A stretch of 64,000 nucleotides of DNA, from the NCBI RefSeq assembly GCF_014489415.1, contig NZ_CP060822.1, positions 878,311-942,310 of the forward strand, read 5' to 3'. Below the pieces are notes generated by a model that had not been told where the DNA came from, did not search any database, and saw only the letters and a program-made list of their open reading frames with translations. A program made the translations under genes and the position numbers. This document shows positions 36,499-46,462 of the stretch, piece by piece (the stretch's first letter is position 1; every line of letters starts with the position of its first letter). The stretch is from Cylindrospermopsis curvispora GIHE-G1. Lineage in GTDB: Bacteria; Cyanobacteriota; Cyanobacteriia; Cyanobacteriales; Nostocaceae.

Positions 36499-37747
36499 AC
36501 CAGATCTGGATCACTCTTCCTTTTATTTCCTCTCCTAACCACGGTGTATTATTACTTAAAGAACAAAGATTATCTATGGTTGCTTCCCAAGTCTTGTCAG
36601 GATTAAACAGTGTTAATTCTGCCCTCTCTCCTGGTTGAATAGGGTTCGTTTTCTGATTTAAACAAGTTGCAGGTCCATAACTTAAACTCTTCCATAATTC
36701 CAAGGCCGTAAATTCCCCAGTTTCTACCAGGTTTTGCCACAACAAGGGTAAGGCCAGTTCTAGTCCAATTGCTCCTGGTAGGGATTCAGCAAAAGCCTGC
36801 ACCTTCTCTTCATAGGTGAATGCAGCATGATCAACAGCTATACCATCTATTATACCCTGACGAACCCCCTCACGTAACGCTTTCATATCACTAACATTTC
36901 CCAAGGGTGGTTCTAAATGTAAACTAGTATGGTAGCTGTGAATATCTTCGCTACTCAATAACAGGTGCATCCAGGTACTACTTGCAGTTATGGGTAAACC
37001 GTCGGATTTAGCCCTGGCAATTAATTCCACACTCCTGCTTGTAGATACCCGCATAATATGTACAGGGGTCCCAATTTCTGCTACTAATTCTAATAGTCCC
37101 GCTATGGCACTGGTTTCCGCACTCGCTGGTATCCCTGGCAATCCCATGCGCAACCCCTCTACACCTTCTCTCACTTTACCATTTAAACATAAAGAGCGAT
37201 CGCATGGTGAGAAAGCGACAATTTGACTATATGGCTGTAAATATTCTAAAATCCTCCTAACCATACCCAAATTTTCCCAAGGTTTATCATCCGTAAAACC
37301 CACCACACCACAATTGGCTAAATCAGCAAATTCGGTTAACTGCTTACCCGCTAAATCCAGGGTTATTCCCCCCCAAATTTGTAGTCTGGGGACATTTTTA
37401 CCCCTATATTTTTGCTGTAACTGTAACACTAAAGATGGTTGGTCAATCACTGGATATGTATCAGGTAGAACATTTATTCTGGTAAATCCACCAACTTGAG
37501 CCGACCTTAATAAAGAACTCAAAGTTTCCCTTTCTTCAAACCCAGGTTCACCGGAATGACTGTATAGATCCACCAAACCATTGCCCAATAACAGACCTTG
37601 ACAATCTCTCACAACAGTTTCAGGGCTGGGATTGGGAATTTGCCGGGCGATCGCCTTAATTTGGCCATCAAAAATCAACACATCGGCTACTTGGTCAGTT
37701 TGCATAACTGCATCAATCACCCGCACTTCTTTTAGCAATTCAATCAT
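36491..37747 (-). CDS. Dihydroorotase-like protein lacking metal ligands (PyrC'-type)
   Basis: A 418-aa amidohydrolase-fold protein similar to class I dihydroorotase over its whole length. The metal motif DxHxHxR is changed: VDLYSHSGEPGFEERETL has Tyr for the first His and Gly for Arg. The segment where the carboxylated lysine would lie, and the later HxxH region (here VAFSPCDRSLCLNG), also lack the usual residues, while DHAAFTYEEK is kept. It is thus probably inactive as an enzyme and may stabilise aspartate transcarbamoylase as in known PyrB-PyrC' complexes, or have another role. Likely cotranscribed with the phosphatase gene 25 bases upstream. Confidence 0.75.
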   Translation of the reverse strand: MIELLKEVRVIDAVMQTDQVADVLIFDGQIKAIARQIPNPSPETVVRDCQGLLLGNGLVDLYSHSGEPGFEERETLSSLLRSAQVGGFTRINVLPDTYPVIDQPSLVLQLQQKYRGKNVPRLQIWGGITLDLAGKQLTEFADLANCGVVGFTDDKPWENLGMVRRILEYLQPYSQIVAFSPCDRSLCLNGKVREGVEGLRMGLPGIPASAETSAIAGLLELVAEIGTPVHIMRVSTSRSVELIARAKSDGLPITASSTWMHLLLSSEDIHSYHTSLHLEPPLGNVSDMKALREGVRQGIIDGIAVDHAAFTYEEKVQAFAESLPGAIGLELALPLLWQNLVETGEFTALELWKSLSYGPATCLNQKTNPIQPGERAELTLFNPDKTWEATIDNLCSLSNNTPWLGEEIKGRVIQIWCD

Positions 37748-37772
37748 ATCTGCTTCAATTCCCCAATGATTA

Positions 37773-39119
37773 TTAGAGAGCGCCCGCTGCAGTTTTATCT
37801 AACACTCCACCACTTAAATGTCCGGTAATATTCATAGCTTGCAGAACGGGTGAACTGTCAGCACCTTGAGGATAATCAATCACACTAACTGCTCCATTCC
37901 CCTGACGGAAATTCCAGAAATTTTCCAGGGACAGACCGAGTATGTGACAAAGTAAAGTTTTATTTGTTGCATCGTGAGCCACAACTAGACCTATAGCAAG
38001 GTTTTGACTTTGAGCAGTTTGTAATATTTCTTGCCACGACCCAACACTACGTTCATATACCTCTTGTAAATTTTCACCTTCTGGCATTTGCACCTGAGCA
38101 GGAATAGTGCGCCAGCGGTGCAACTCACCGGGGAAATCCTGATCTATTTCCGATTCAAACTTACCTTCCCATTTTCCATGGCTAATTTCCCTTAAACCAT
38201 CCAATAATTGTAAACTGACACGGGGATGGTCTTGAAGGATAATTTCTGCTGTTTCTCGGGGACGGGCCATAGTGCTACTAAAAGCAAAATCAAGAGATAT
38301 GGTTTTGAGAAACTCTCTAGCTTTTGTTGCTTGAACCCTACCATGGTCATTCAAAGGTACATCAATTTGTCCTTGGAACTTCCCTTGACGATTCCATTCA
38401 GTTTCTCCATGACGAACCAATAGTAAACGAAACCCTTGATGATTTGGGCGCAAACTAGGCAAAATATCTCCCACATGTTGGGTTTGATTCATTGATTCCA
38501 ACTGTACAGGTTCACCCAGTCCTCCGCTAAAATTAAGAACACTGATTCCACAATTAGACTGTTGTATGGCATGATAGCGACTAGGGGGAATACCTAGTGC
38601 TGTACTAATTAGAGCACGGTTAATGCCATTATGTGCAACTACAAGAATAGTCCTTCCCGAGGGATGGGATAAGATATGCTGCCAAAATTGTCGTGCTTGT
38701 TCATATAAAGATAATATGGGGGAGTGATCTCTTGTGCCATTTGCGTCACTAATTGTCATTAGCAACTCCTGGGGACGTTCTTTCCACACACTATAATCCA
38801 GGGGGAACTTTTCCTTCACCTCTCCAGATAACATTCCCTCCCACAGGGGTAAGTCCACTTCCAGTAAGTAGTCAGTAATCTCCACCGATGGAACCGGATG
38901 ACCTGTCAACTGATTGTGGATAATTTCCGCAGTCTGTTTAGCTCGGGTGAGGGGACTGCTATATATAGCCGCAAATGGTATATTACTAAGCACTTGACCA
39001 GTTCTAAGAGCATCCTCGGAACCTTTTTTTGTTAAGCTGGACGTGTTAGTACGTCCCTGAATGCGTCCTTCAGTGTTATAGGTACTTTGTCCATGACGCA
39101 CAATAATCACACGAGTCAT
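37773..39119 (-). CDS. Tandem two-domain histidine phosphatase
   Basis: A 448-aa protein made of two phosphoglycerate-mutase-type domains. Domain 1 (about 1-205) has VRHGQSTYNTEGRIQGRTNT and a second catalytic His in VVAHNGINRAL. Domain 2 (about 225-440) has VRHGETEWNRQGKFQGQIDV and VVAHDATNKTL. Both catalytic RHG motifs are intact. Cyanobacterial enzymes of this type have been assigned as phosphoserine or alpha-ribazole phosphatases; the substrate is not visible here. First gene of the unit with the dihydroorotase-like gene and ung; a TnpB-tail relic sits upstream of its start. Confidence 0.85.
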   Translation of the reverse strand: MTRVIIVRHGQSTYNTEGRIQGRTNTSSLTKKGSEDALRTGQVLSNIPFAAIYSSPLTRAKQTAEIIHNQLTGHPVPSVEITDYLLEVDLPLWEGMLSGEVKEKFPLDYSVWKERPQELLMTISDANGTRDHSPILSLYEQARQFWQHILSHPSGRTILVVAHNGINRALISTALGIPPSRYHAIQQSNCGISVLNFSGGLGEPVQLESMNQTQHVGDILPSLRPNHQGFRLLLVRHGETEWNRQGKFQGQIDVPLNDHGRVQATKAREFLKTISLDFAFSSTMARPRETAEIILQDHPRVSLQLLDGLREISHGKWEGKFESEIDQDFPGELHRWRTIPAQVQMPEGENLQEVYERSVGSWQEILQTAQSQNLAIGLVVAHDATNKTLLCHILGLSLENFWNFRQGNGAVSVIDYPQGADSSPVLQAMNITGHLSGGVLDKTAAGAL

Positions 39120-39177
39120 TTAAAAAACCTCTTCTCTTTTGAGGAAGTAATTGTACAGTAAAATGTCAATTAACACA

Positions 39178-39289
39178 CCGCTCTATAGGATCTACCCAAA
39201 GCTACTCAGACCTTTACAGATCTGGACTTTAGAACCTACTTCCTGTTTCATCGTAGTCTCAAGATTATTCTTGAGAGGTTTGTCTACTC
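39178..39289 (-). mobile_element. Second relic of the IS607-type TnpB tail
   Basis: The minus strand reads VDKPLKNNLETTMKQEVGS and continues to a stop (ending LSSFG), matching the tail of the relic at 12977-13075 but 13 bases longer inside. Both copies contain a short hairpin (CTCAAGA-loop-TCTTGAG) and end in CCTATAGAGCGG. No other transposase sequence is seen on either side. It lies just upstream of the phosphatase gene. Confidence 0.65.
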
Positions 39290-39300
39290 GGTAGAACTTA

Positions 39301-39331
39301 CCCTACAAATAATTGTGCCTCCCTACTTAGT
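39301..39331. repeat. Partial copy of the palindromic repeat family
   Basis: CCCTACAAATAATTGTGCCTCCCTAC matches the right end of the 118-bp units (CCTACAAATAATTGTACCTCCCTAC) and the inverted copy at 27425. The palindromic left part is missing. Confidence 0.8.
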
Positions 39332-39349
39332 CTTGCCAAAGTCCTGGAA

Positions 39350-40729
39350 CTATTGGGGAGACCACTGGTGCTGCACCCAAGGATTAACCATTTCTAATTG
39401 TGATGCGATGCTAATCAACGTAGCTTCAGCAGCAGGTTTACCAATTAATTGCACACTCAAGGGTAACCCATTAGCATCAAACCCCATGGGTATGGACATA
39501 GCAGGGAGTCCCGTAGCATTTGCTATGGGACAGGGTGCGATCCATTTAATGATTCTTTCTAGGGTATCATCAGGGTTTAACTGACTCCACTCACCAATTT
39601 TCATGGGTGAATGAAGGTAAACAGGTAATACTAATATATCTATTGTATCAAAGAAAGCCACAATTTGCCTAGATAGGATCTGCATCTGTGTTACTGCTTG
39701 TACATACTCACCTGCTGAACCCGTTCTCTCTAATAAAAACCGGTTGAGAGGTTGTAAGATCTGTGGCGGTATTTTAGCAGCAGCTACCCCAGCTTGCCAT
39801 ACAACTTGAAATGGTTGGACTAACCCACTTATATCCGGACACTTCTCTACTACATTATGTCCTAACTCCTCTAATAATCTAACCGCTTTTAATACCCCCT
39901 GTTGACAGTTCCCATCTGCTTCCCCTACCGAGGGAATACTTGTACTAAAGGCTATGTTCAGTCCTACTTTTGTTCTCGATTCCAAGAAACAAGGTTCTGG
40001 ATTGTTTAGCCAAAAAGGATCTCCCGGGAAATATCCAGAAATTGCGTCTAGCATAGCAGCTGCATCAGCTACTGTTCTGGCCAGGGGACCACTGGTAGCT
40101 ATGATACTAGTACCAGGAGCATTAGTTACCCTTCCCCTAGCAGGTTTAATCCCTACTAGGCCGCAACAAGCCGCAGGAACCCTAATAGAACCACCACCAT
40201 CGGAACCTTGGGCGATCGCACATAATCCAGCTGCAACAGCGGATGCAGCACCACCACTAGAACCACCGGAAGTGTAATCCAAATTCCAGGGATTTCTAGC
40301 TGGGGGAAAACCTGCAGGTTCAGTATAGGGATAAGACCCCAGTTCTGAGGTAGCTGTTTTTCCCAGGATGACAAAACCCGCTTGTTTGATTTTGGTAACC
40401 ACACCATCATCATAATTGGGGATGTTATGAAGCAAAGCTGGACTACCAAAGGTGCAGGTAACACCCGCCACAGCATTTAAATCTTTGATTGAAATGGGAA
40501 CGCCAAAAAAGGGTGGTAATTCAGTTTTTTGGGTATTAGCTAGTATTTCTGTTTTATAACGACTGTCAGCTATGGCTGATTCCGCCATAACTGTGAAGTA
40601 ACTACCCAATTGAGGATTAAAACGGGAAATCCTGTCTAAATATAATTCTGTGAGTTCTAGAGGAGATACTTCTCGCTTGCGAATTAACCTAGCTAATTCC
40701 AAAGCGGGGGTAAATGCTAAATCAGTCAT
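39350..40729 (-). CDS. Amidase-signature family protein
   Basis: A 459-aa amidase with the intact Ser-cisSer-Lys triad: Lys in PISIKDLNAVAGV (about 78-90), TSGGSSGGAASAVAAG (about 151-166) and GSDGGGSIRVPAACCG (about 172-187). It hydrolyses a C-N amide bond; substrate unknown. It resembles GatA only in the shared signature. The gene shares a 21-base gap with map upstream on the same strand. Confidence 0.85.
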   Translation of the reverse strand: MTDLAFTPALELARLIRKREVSPLELTELYLDRISRFNPQLGSYFTVMAESAIADSRYKTEILANTQKTELPPFFGVPISIKDLNAVAGVTCTFGSPALLHNIPNYDDGVVTKIKQAGFVILGKTATSELGSYPYTEPAGFPPARNPWNLDYTSGGSSGGAASAVAAGLCAIAQGSDGGGSIRVPAACCGLVGIKPARGRVTNAPGTSIIATSGPLARTVADAAAMLDAISGYFPGDPFWLNNPEPCFLESRTKVGLNIAFSTSIPSVGEADGNCQQGVLKAVRLLEELGHNVVEKCPDISGLVQPFQVVWQAGVAAAKIPPQILQPLNRFLLERTGSAGEYVQAVTQMQILSRQIVAFFDTIDILVLPVYLHSPMKIGEWSQLNPDDTLERIIKWIAPCPIANATGLPAMSIPMGFDANGLPLSVQLIGKPAAEATLISIASQLEMVNPWVQHQWSPQ

Positions 40730-40750
40730 CAGTTATCTGGGGGGTCTGGT

Positions 40751-41584
40751 TTAAAGTGATGATCTATCAGTTAAGATTTCATAACCCGTTTCCGTAACCA
40801 ACACAGTATGTTCAAATTGGGCAGATAAAGCATTATCAACAGTAACAGCAGTCCATCTATCACTTAATATTTTAGTAGTTTTTGAGCCAGCATTAATTAT
40901 GGGTTCAATGGCCAAGGTCATACCAGCACGTAATTTAACATTAGGAATTTCACGAGTTCTATAATTAAAAACTGCAGGTTCTTCATGGAGGTTTCTACCC
41001 ACCCCATGACCTGTGAACTGCTCTACCACATTAAATCCAGTTGTTTTAACATAGTCTTCAATCCCACCAGCAATATCAGCCAGATGGGCACCTGCTTTCA
41101 CTTGTTCTATGCCTGAATATAAAGCTTTTTCAGCCACTTCAATTAGTTTTGCTGCATCCGGACTAACACTGCCCACAGCAATAGTGATACAAGAGTCACC
41201 ATGGAAACCTTGATAGTATGCTCCTGTATCAACCTTTAATACATCTCCTGAGCGAATGACTTTTTTATGGCTGGGAATACCATGTACCACCTCGTGGTTG
41301 ATGCTAGAACATATAGAAGCTGGAAATCCATGATATCCTTTAAAACTGGGAGTTGCGCCCATTTCTCCAATACGTTTTTCTGCATGTGCATCCAGATCCG
41401 CAGTGGTCATCCCCGGTTCAACCAATTCAGAAATTTCCTTGAGAACAGTAGCAACAATCCTAGCTGATTGTCGCATGATATCAATCTCACGAGGAGATTT
41501 GATTTCTATTCCCCGACGTTGGTGTGATATGGAAGGTTTAGACTGCACTGGTAAGGTAAGTAGGTCGCTGAGAATGTTCATCAT
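40751..41584 (-). CDS. map: Methionine aminopeptidase type I
   Basis: A 277-aa MetAP that removes initiator Met. Metal ligands are present: [21 protein letters not shown] (two Asp), [12 protein letters not shown] (His), LAIEPIIN (Glu) and [10 protein letters not shown] (Glu). About 20 extra N-terminal residues ([18 protein letters not shown]) precede the usual start [18 protein letters not shown], so a shorter form starting at a downstream codon is possible, though no better ATG is seen. Probably cotranscribed with the amidase. Confidence 0.94.
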   Translation of the reverse strand: MMNILSDLLTLPVQSKPSISHQRRGIEIKSPREIDIMRQSARIVATVLKEISELVEPGMTTADLDAHAEKRIGEMGATPSFKGYHGFPASICSSINHEVVHGIPSHKKVIRSGDVLKVDTGAYYQGFHGDSCITIAVGSVSPDAAKLIEVAEKALYSGIEQVKAGAHLADIAGGIEDYVKTTGFNVVEQFTGHGVGRNLHEEPAVFNYRTREIPNVKLRAGMTLAIEPIINAGSKTTKILSDRWTAVTVDNALSAQFEHTVLVTETGYEILTDRSSL

Positions 41585-41747
41585 CTGGTTTGGTAGTTAT
41601 CGCTGTTAAACAGCTAAGGTTTGCTCTAGTTGAGATTTGATTCCAAAGTGGATTTAGTTCCCCACCCTCCCATTTTAACACAATGGTTTCCTGCTCTCCA
41701 TAAGCTGATTGTCTACATTAATTTCACTTCCTGGGGGGAAGACCTTA

Positions 41748-43505
41748 TCATTGTGAGGTTTTTGTCTTATTTATTGCTGTCACTCCATCAGGATTGATGA
41801 GTTTACCGTAATCAACGGTAGCATAAATTACCCAATGATCTCCACAATCTAAATGCTGATTAACGGAACATTCTAAATAAGCAGCTGCATCAGCTAGAAT
41901 AGGAGAACTGTTTTCCCCTACTATAGTTCTAATCCCACTCGGATGTTCTTCTATGGGAGTAAAATTCCTGCGAAAGGATTTTATATAGTCCGTGTGAATA
42001 TCTTCACTGAAAATATTCAGTACAAACTTACCGCCAATGTACATTAGACATTCTATGGCTCTTTCCTTAGCGATCGCCACTGTAATTCCCGGTGGTTTAA
42101 ATGTAGCTTGAGAGACCCAGGTAACCAAGATTGCCATGGAAATTTCTGCTTGTTTAGTTGTCAATACACATACGGATCCAACTATTTTACTTACTGCTTG
42201 TTCTGTAGGTGTGGCAATTTTCCGAGGTGGGTGAGTTTTTTTGGCATTCTTTAAGTTTTGACCAAAGTCTTTACCTATTTCCTCACAGATTTTTAAAGTT
42301 AGTTCATCAGGTTTGAATTTGACTTTTAGGGTATCAAATCCAAAGGGAAACCCTGCATGTTTCAGTTTTGTTTCCACTATATCTAAAGCTTCTCCACTCC
42401 ATCCGTAGGAACCGAATACACCCACCAATTTGCTGTTATCGCTAGTAGCTAACACAATAGCTAATGCGGTTTGAATAGGTGTAGGTGCATGACCACCGAT
42501 AGTAGGAGTACCAATAATTAAAGCGTCTGCTTTTTCCACGGTGGTATGAATTTCTTCGGGGGAGGTAAATTCACAATTAATAGATTTGACTGCTATACCA
42601 GTTTTAGTTATCCCCAGAGCTATTGCTTGTGCTAGGGTAGCTGTATTTCCATAAGCGGAAGCATAAAGTAAAGCTACGGATATTTCCCGCTCTTTTTGAG
42701 CGTGACTCCATTGGAAATAGGATTGAGTTAACTTAATTAACCCACTACGAATCAATGGACCATGACCTACCCCATAGATTTGAACTTGCAAGTGGGCGAT
42801 TTTTTCTAGTGCTGCTTCTACATGGGTTATGTGGGGTGCCATTAAACAATTAAAATAGTATTTTTGATCTTCGTTCAATCCCTGGTAATGACTATCTGAG
42901 TTGCTATACAAATTGTCATCAAAAATCTGATCACCACAAATATGAGCTGCAAATAATTTACCGGTATAAAGAATTTGGGTTTGTGGGTCATAAGTACAAA
43001 GTGCTTCTGGCCATCGAGGACTAGGATTGGGGAAGAACTTTAAAATATGACCTTGACCTAAATCTAAAGTTTCTTTCCCCCGCATAATCAAAATCTTCAG
43101 ATCTTCGTCTGGGAAAGTGGAATGTAAATTATTAGCACTAGGAAGAGAACAAACAAAAGTAATTTGTGGTGCTAGTTCCAATAATGCTGTTAAGGTTGGT
43201 ACGCGATTGGGACTAAAGTGACCCAAAATTACATAGTCTAAGTTTTGCCAATGGATTTGGTTTTGTAAAGCTGCTAGATAAATGTTGATAAAACTTGCGC
43301 CAGGTGGATCAATGATAGCAGTTTTATCTGCTGTGATTAAATAGGAGTTAGCAGTAGTTCCACGACAAAGTCCATATTCAATTTCAAACCTTAATCGTGA
43401 CCAACTTCTAGCTCTCAAAACCTGTGTATTAGTCCCAATACTCCCAATTTGTACATCCCGTGGCTTAGAATCTATCATAGGTATTTTAGGTGCAATAAAA
43501 CTCAA
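41748..43505 (-). CDS. Flavodiiron protein, Flv1-type (non-canonical metal site)
   Basis: A 585-aa class C flavodiiron protein: metallo-beta-lactamase domain (about 30-270), flavodoxin domain (about 278-425, VALLYASAYGNTATLAQAIALG) and C-terminal flavin-reductase domain (about 440-585). The H-x-E-x-D-H ligand motif is replaced by GHFSPNRVP and the later histidine in the diiron set reads as LFAAHICG, consistent with Flv1/Flv2-type subunits, which partner with a canonical Flv3/Flv4 to reduce O2 to water with NADPH. Spacing of 15 bases after the Flv3-type gene indicates one transcript. Confidence 0.9.
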   Translation of the reverse strand: MSFIAPKIPMIDSKPRDVQIGSIGTNTQVLRARSWSRLRFEIEYGLCRGTTANSYLITADKTAIIDPPGASFINIYLAALQNQIHWQNLDYVILGHFSPNRVPTLTALLELAPQITFVCSLPSANNLHSTFPDEDLKILIMRGKETLDLGQGHILKFFPNPSPRWPEALCTYDPQTQILYTGKLFAAHICGDQIFDDNLYSNSDSHYQGLNEDQKYYFNCLMAPHITHVEAALEKIAHLQVQIYGVGHGPLIRSGLIKLTQSYFQWSHAQKEREISVALLYASAYGNTATLAQAIALGITKTGIAVKSINCEFTSPEEIHTTVEKADALIIGTPTIGGHAPTPIQTALAIVLATSDNSKLVGVFGSYGWSGEALDIVETKLKHAGFPFGFDTLKVKFKPDELTLKICEEIGKDFGQNLKNAKKTHPPRKIATPTEQAVSKIVGSVCVLTTKQAEISMAILVTWVSQATFKPPGITVAIAKERAIECLMYIGGKFVLNIFSEDIHTDYIKSFRRNFTPIEEHPSGIRTIVGENSSPILADAAAYLECSVNQHLDCGDHWVIYATVDYGKLINPDGVTAINKTKTSQ

Positions 43506-43520
43506 GAAACCCCATATATA

Positions 43521-45233
43521 TTAATAATAGTTTCCTACTTTACGGTGACGCACTGCTGTTAAACCATTAGTTTGAGAAACTTTGCCATCTTCAACAGTGC
43601 AATATAAGATTCCATGGTCACTACATTCCATCCTGCTGATGACTTCACATTCCATATATGCTAGGGCTTCATTTAAGATTGGTGAACCATTTTTACCGGG
43701 TTGAAATTTCACTCCTGCAAATCTATCCATACCTGGTAGTAATCGTTTGAGAAAGTGTTTTTTCAACTCTTGATAGTTTCCTTCTGCTAAGACATTAAGA
43801 ATAAAGCGATCGCCTGGTTGTAATAGATTATTAATAGGTCGATCATGGGCGAGTGCCATGGTAAATCCCAAGGGTTGAAAACTAGCTTGTGCCACCCAAG
43901 AAGCCATCATGCCATCAGTAATTTCACCTTTTTTAGCAGTTATAATATATAGTCCACTACTAATTCTCCCTAGGGCTTTTTCCATATTCAAATCCAGAGA
44001 TTTAACCTGGTTATTACTAGTTTTTTCCAGGATTAATCTCCCTAGATTTGTACCTGCTCTATTACACATTTTATAGATGGATTCCCCAGGAATTTCTTGA
44101 ATGCGAATGGCAGTAAATCCCTCTTTAATTCCCAAATCAGTAAACTTCCTTCCTAAGATATCTATTGGTTGGTCATCACTGCCAAAAGACTCAAATAAAC
44201 CTATGAACTGATGATTTTTTACTCCGGCTAAAAGGCAACTAATACCTGCTTGAGCAACCGTTGAATAACTCGGTGGCATTCCTACAATTAAACCCGATGC
44301 TCTGGTGACTAGTTCTTGAATTTCTGTAAGGTTGTCCCTATGGAAATCAATAATTTCTACCCCCACACCTGTTTTTTGTAGTCCATCACCAATTGCATGG
44401 GCTAACTGATCACTATATCCATAACCAGAAACATAAAATAAACCTACAGTATTCTCTGTCTTGGTCTGTTTTTGACTCCAATTTTGATAATATTCGGTTA
44501 GGGTTTCCAGATTATGGTAGAGTAAGGGTCCATGTCCACTAGCAATAATTTTAATTTTGCCTAGTTCACCCATTCTCTTCATAGCATTCAATAAAGAACG
44601 GGAATTTGGACCCATTAGGCAATCATAATAAAATCTAAAATCAGTCTCAATCGCTTCTAAATCTTCGTCGAAAGTGCGATGATCACAAAAGTGCATCCCA
44701 AAAGCATCACAGGTGTAAAGAATCTGGGTTTTGCGATCAAAGCTAAAAATTGTGTCTGGCCAGTGTAAGTTGGGAGCGCTGACAAATTCTATTTCATGTC
44801 CCTTGCCAATATTCACGCGATCGCCACTTTTAACTATTCTTTTAGAAAAGGGACTATGTACCAAACCTTCTAAAAATTGAATGGCAACTCTGGATGCTAA
44901 AACTGTAGCTCTAGGTGCTAATCTCAGCACGTCTTCTATTAATCCACTATGGTCGGGTTCAGTATGACTAACGATGATATAATCAATGGTCTGAGGGTCA
45001 ACTAGGTTATTTAGGGTCTCTAAATACAATTGACGAAATTTCTGATGGGATGTATCAATCAGAATGGTCTCTTCACCCTGTATTAAATAGGAATTATAGG
45101 TCGTGCCATTTTGTAAACTAAACTCAATATCAAAGCGATCACGATCCCAATCTAGAGAACGAATCGCAATGGTATGGGGAGCAATTTCTACAGTTTGGAT
45201 GGTCAAACGTGGTGTCTCTGATATCGCTACCAT
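43521..45233 (-). CDS. Flavodiiron protein, Flv3-type (canonical metal site)
   Basis: A 570-aa class C flavodiiron protein with the same three domains. The ligand motif SHTEPDHSGLIEDVL is complete, and the flavodoxin domain has VGLFYVSGYGYSDQLAHAIG. The pair with the following gene fits the Flv1/Flv3 heteromer of the Mehler-like reaction. In Anabaena sp. PCC 7120 the adjacent, same-order pair is flv3B-flv1B, expressed in heterocysts to protect nitrogenase; the A-type genes are not adjacent. That B-type assignment is inference from gene order only. Confidence 0.9.
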   Translation of the reverse strand: MVAISETPRLTIQTVEIAPHTIAIRSLDWDRDRFDIEFSLQNGTTYNSYLIQGEETILIDTSHQKFRQLYLETLNNLVDPQTIDYIIVSHTEPDHSGLIEDVLRLAPRATVLASRVAIQFLEGLVHSPFSKRIVKSGDRVNIGKGHEIEFVSAPNLHWPDTIFSFDRKTQILYTCDAFGMHFCDHRTFDEDLEAIETDFRFYYDCLMGPNSRSLLNAMKRMGELGKIKIIASGHGPLLYHNLETLTEYYQNWSQKQTKTENTVGLFYVSGYGYSDQLAHAIGDGLQKTGVGVEIIDFHRDNLTEIQELVTRASGLIVGMPPSYSTVAQAGISCLLAGVKNHQFIGLFESFGSDDQPIDILGRKFTDLGIKEGFTAIRIQEIPGESIYKMCNRAGTNLGRLILEKTSNNQVKSLDLNMEKALGRISSGLYIITAKKGEITDGMMASWVAQASFQPLGFTMALAHDRPINNLLQPGDRFILNVLAEGNYQELKKHFLKRLLPGMDRFAGVKFQPGKNGSPILNEALAYMECEVISRMECSDHGILYCTVEDGKVSQTNGLTAVRHRKVGNYY

Positions 45234-45433
45234 GATTCGTCTTCTATGATTAATAATATTTTTTTTCTCTTCTACTATTTTCTAATTAAATTCTTTTTTG
45301 GGTTGTAATCAACAATGTATTTTTTAAAAACTAAAATGTATCTAAAATATATCTTTAGCCCCCATAGGACTTGGGAAAGTGCTACAATTCTATGGCATTC
45401 TAATCTAGCTATGAAGGATAAAAAGCATAAATT

Positions 45434-45541
45434 ATGGATAACACTAATACTTTAGATTTAATTACTGGAGGACTAGCAGTCCTCATTTTGCTGGGTGGGA
45501 TGGTGATGATGTTTACCACTGTCTTTACCACCAAGAGATGA
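45434..45541 (+). CDS. Small single-helix membrane protein (35 aa), not recognised
   Basis: A 35-codon frame starting MDNTNTLDLITGGLAVLILL and ending TTKR. One hydrophobic helix spans about residues 9-30, with a negatively charged N-terminus and a positively charged C-terminal Lys-Arg. AAGGA lies about 14 bases before the ATG. The size and design recall small photosystem, cytochrome or NDH subunits, but the sequence matches none of those I can recall (PsbM, PsbX, PetN, PetG, PetL, PsaI). It lies alone between divergent flv3-type and convergent dapF genes. Unknown function; the helix and charge pattern argue against chance. Confidence 0.5.
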   Translation: MDNTNTLDLITGGLAVLILLGGMVMMFTTVFTTKR

Positions 45542-45558
45542 TTCCCCGCCCAGATTCC

Positions 45559-46398
45559 CTACATTTTACCGGTAAATACCCGCTCCGCTGGACCGGTCAT
45601 ATAAATCCTTTGATCGGTTTCTGCCCATTCAATTTCTAAGTTCCCCCCTGGTAGTTCTATAATCGCCATGCGATCGCATAAATTATTCAAAACTCCAGCA
45701 ACTAAGGAAGCACAAGCACCTGTACCACATGCTAGGGTAATACCTGCTCCTCTTTCCCACACTCGCATTTTTAAGTGACTAGGATTAACAACCTGAATGA
45801 ACTCTGTGTTAGTACGTTGAGGAAAAACTGGATGATGTTCAAATTGAGGACCGATAATTTCTAAGGGAATACTAGCTACATCCTCCACAAAGGTAATACA
45901 ATGAGGGTTCCCCATGCTCACACAGGTAATATGCCAAGTTTGGTTCCCAATTTCTAGGGGGAGATTAATTACCTTGCTCTCACCAGGTGCTAGGGTTGTG
46001 GGAACCTCCTGAGCAAGTAAACGGGGTGAACCCATATCTACCCTCACTTGACCATCATCCGTCAGTTGGGGTCTAATTACACCAGCTAGGGTATGAATTA
46101 AATAGTAGTCCTTACTGCGGGAGATTCCTTCCAATTCGGTTAAAAAAGCAGCTAAACAGCGAATACCATTACCACACATTTCTGGTTCCGAACCATCGGA
46201 ATTGAAAATTCTCATGCTGTAGTCTGTTCCCTTCTGACCGGGAAGGGCAAAAATAACACCGTCAGCACCAATGCCAAAATGGCGATCGCACATCCTTATG
46301 GCTATTTCAGGGGTAATTAGGGGAGTTAGGGCGCAACGGTTATCAATCAGAATAAAATCATTGCCCAAACCGTGATACTTTGTAAATTCTATGGTCAT
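45559..46398 (-). CDS. dapF: Diaminopimelate epimerase
   Basis: A 279-aa DapF, which makes meso-diaminopimelate for lysine and peptidoglycan. The two catalytic cysteines are in [16 protein letters not shown] (about 74-89) and [15 protein letters not shown] (about 224-238). Length is normal. It is divergent from hfq with 64 bases between the starts, an order often seen in cyanobacteria. Confidence 0.95.
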   Translation of the reverse strand: MTIEFTKYHGLGNDFILIDNRCALTPLITPEIAIRMCDRHFGIGADGVIFALPGQKGTDYSMRIFNSDGSEPEMCGNGIRCLAAFLTELEGISRSKDYYLIHTLAGVIRPQLTDDGQVRVDMGSPRLLAQEVPTTLAPGESKVINLPLEIGNQTWHITCVSMGNPHCITFVEDVASIPLEIIGPQFEHHPVFPQRTNTEFIQVVNPSHLKMRVWERGAGITLACGTGACASLVAGVLNNLCDRMAIIELPGGNLEIEWAETDQRIYMTGPAERVFTGKM

Positions 46399-46462
46399 TT
46401 TCGATGATCAAATCTAAATTGTTCTAGTCAACCTAATCTAACCTTATTTCTTCTGTCCCAAA

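Noticed and set aside
39350-40729. Amidase called as GatA because gatB is in the window
   Set aside because: It is 3.6 kb from gatB, sits with map, and the amidase triad is shared by the whole family; nothing specific to GatA was seen.
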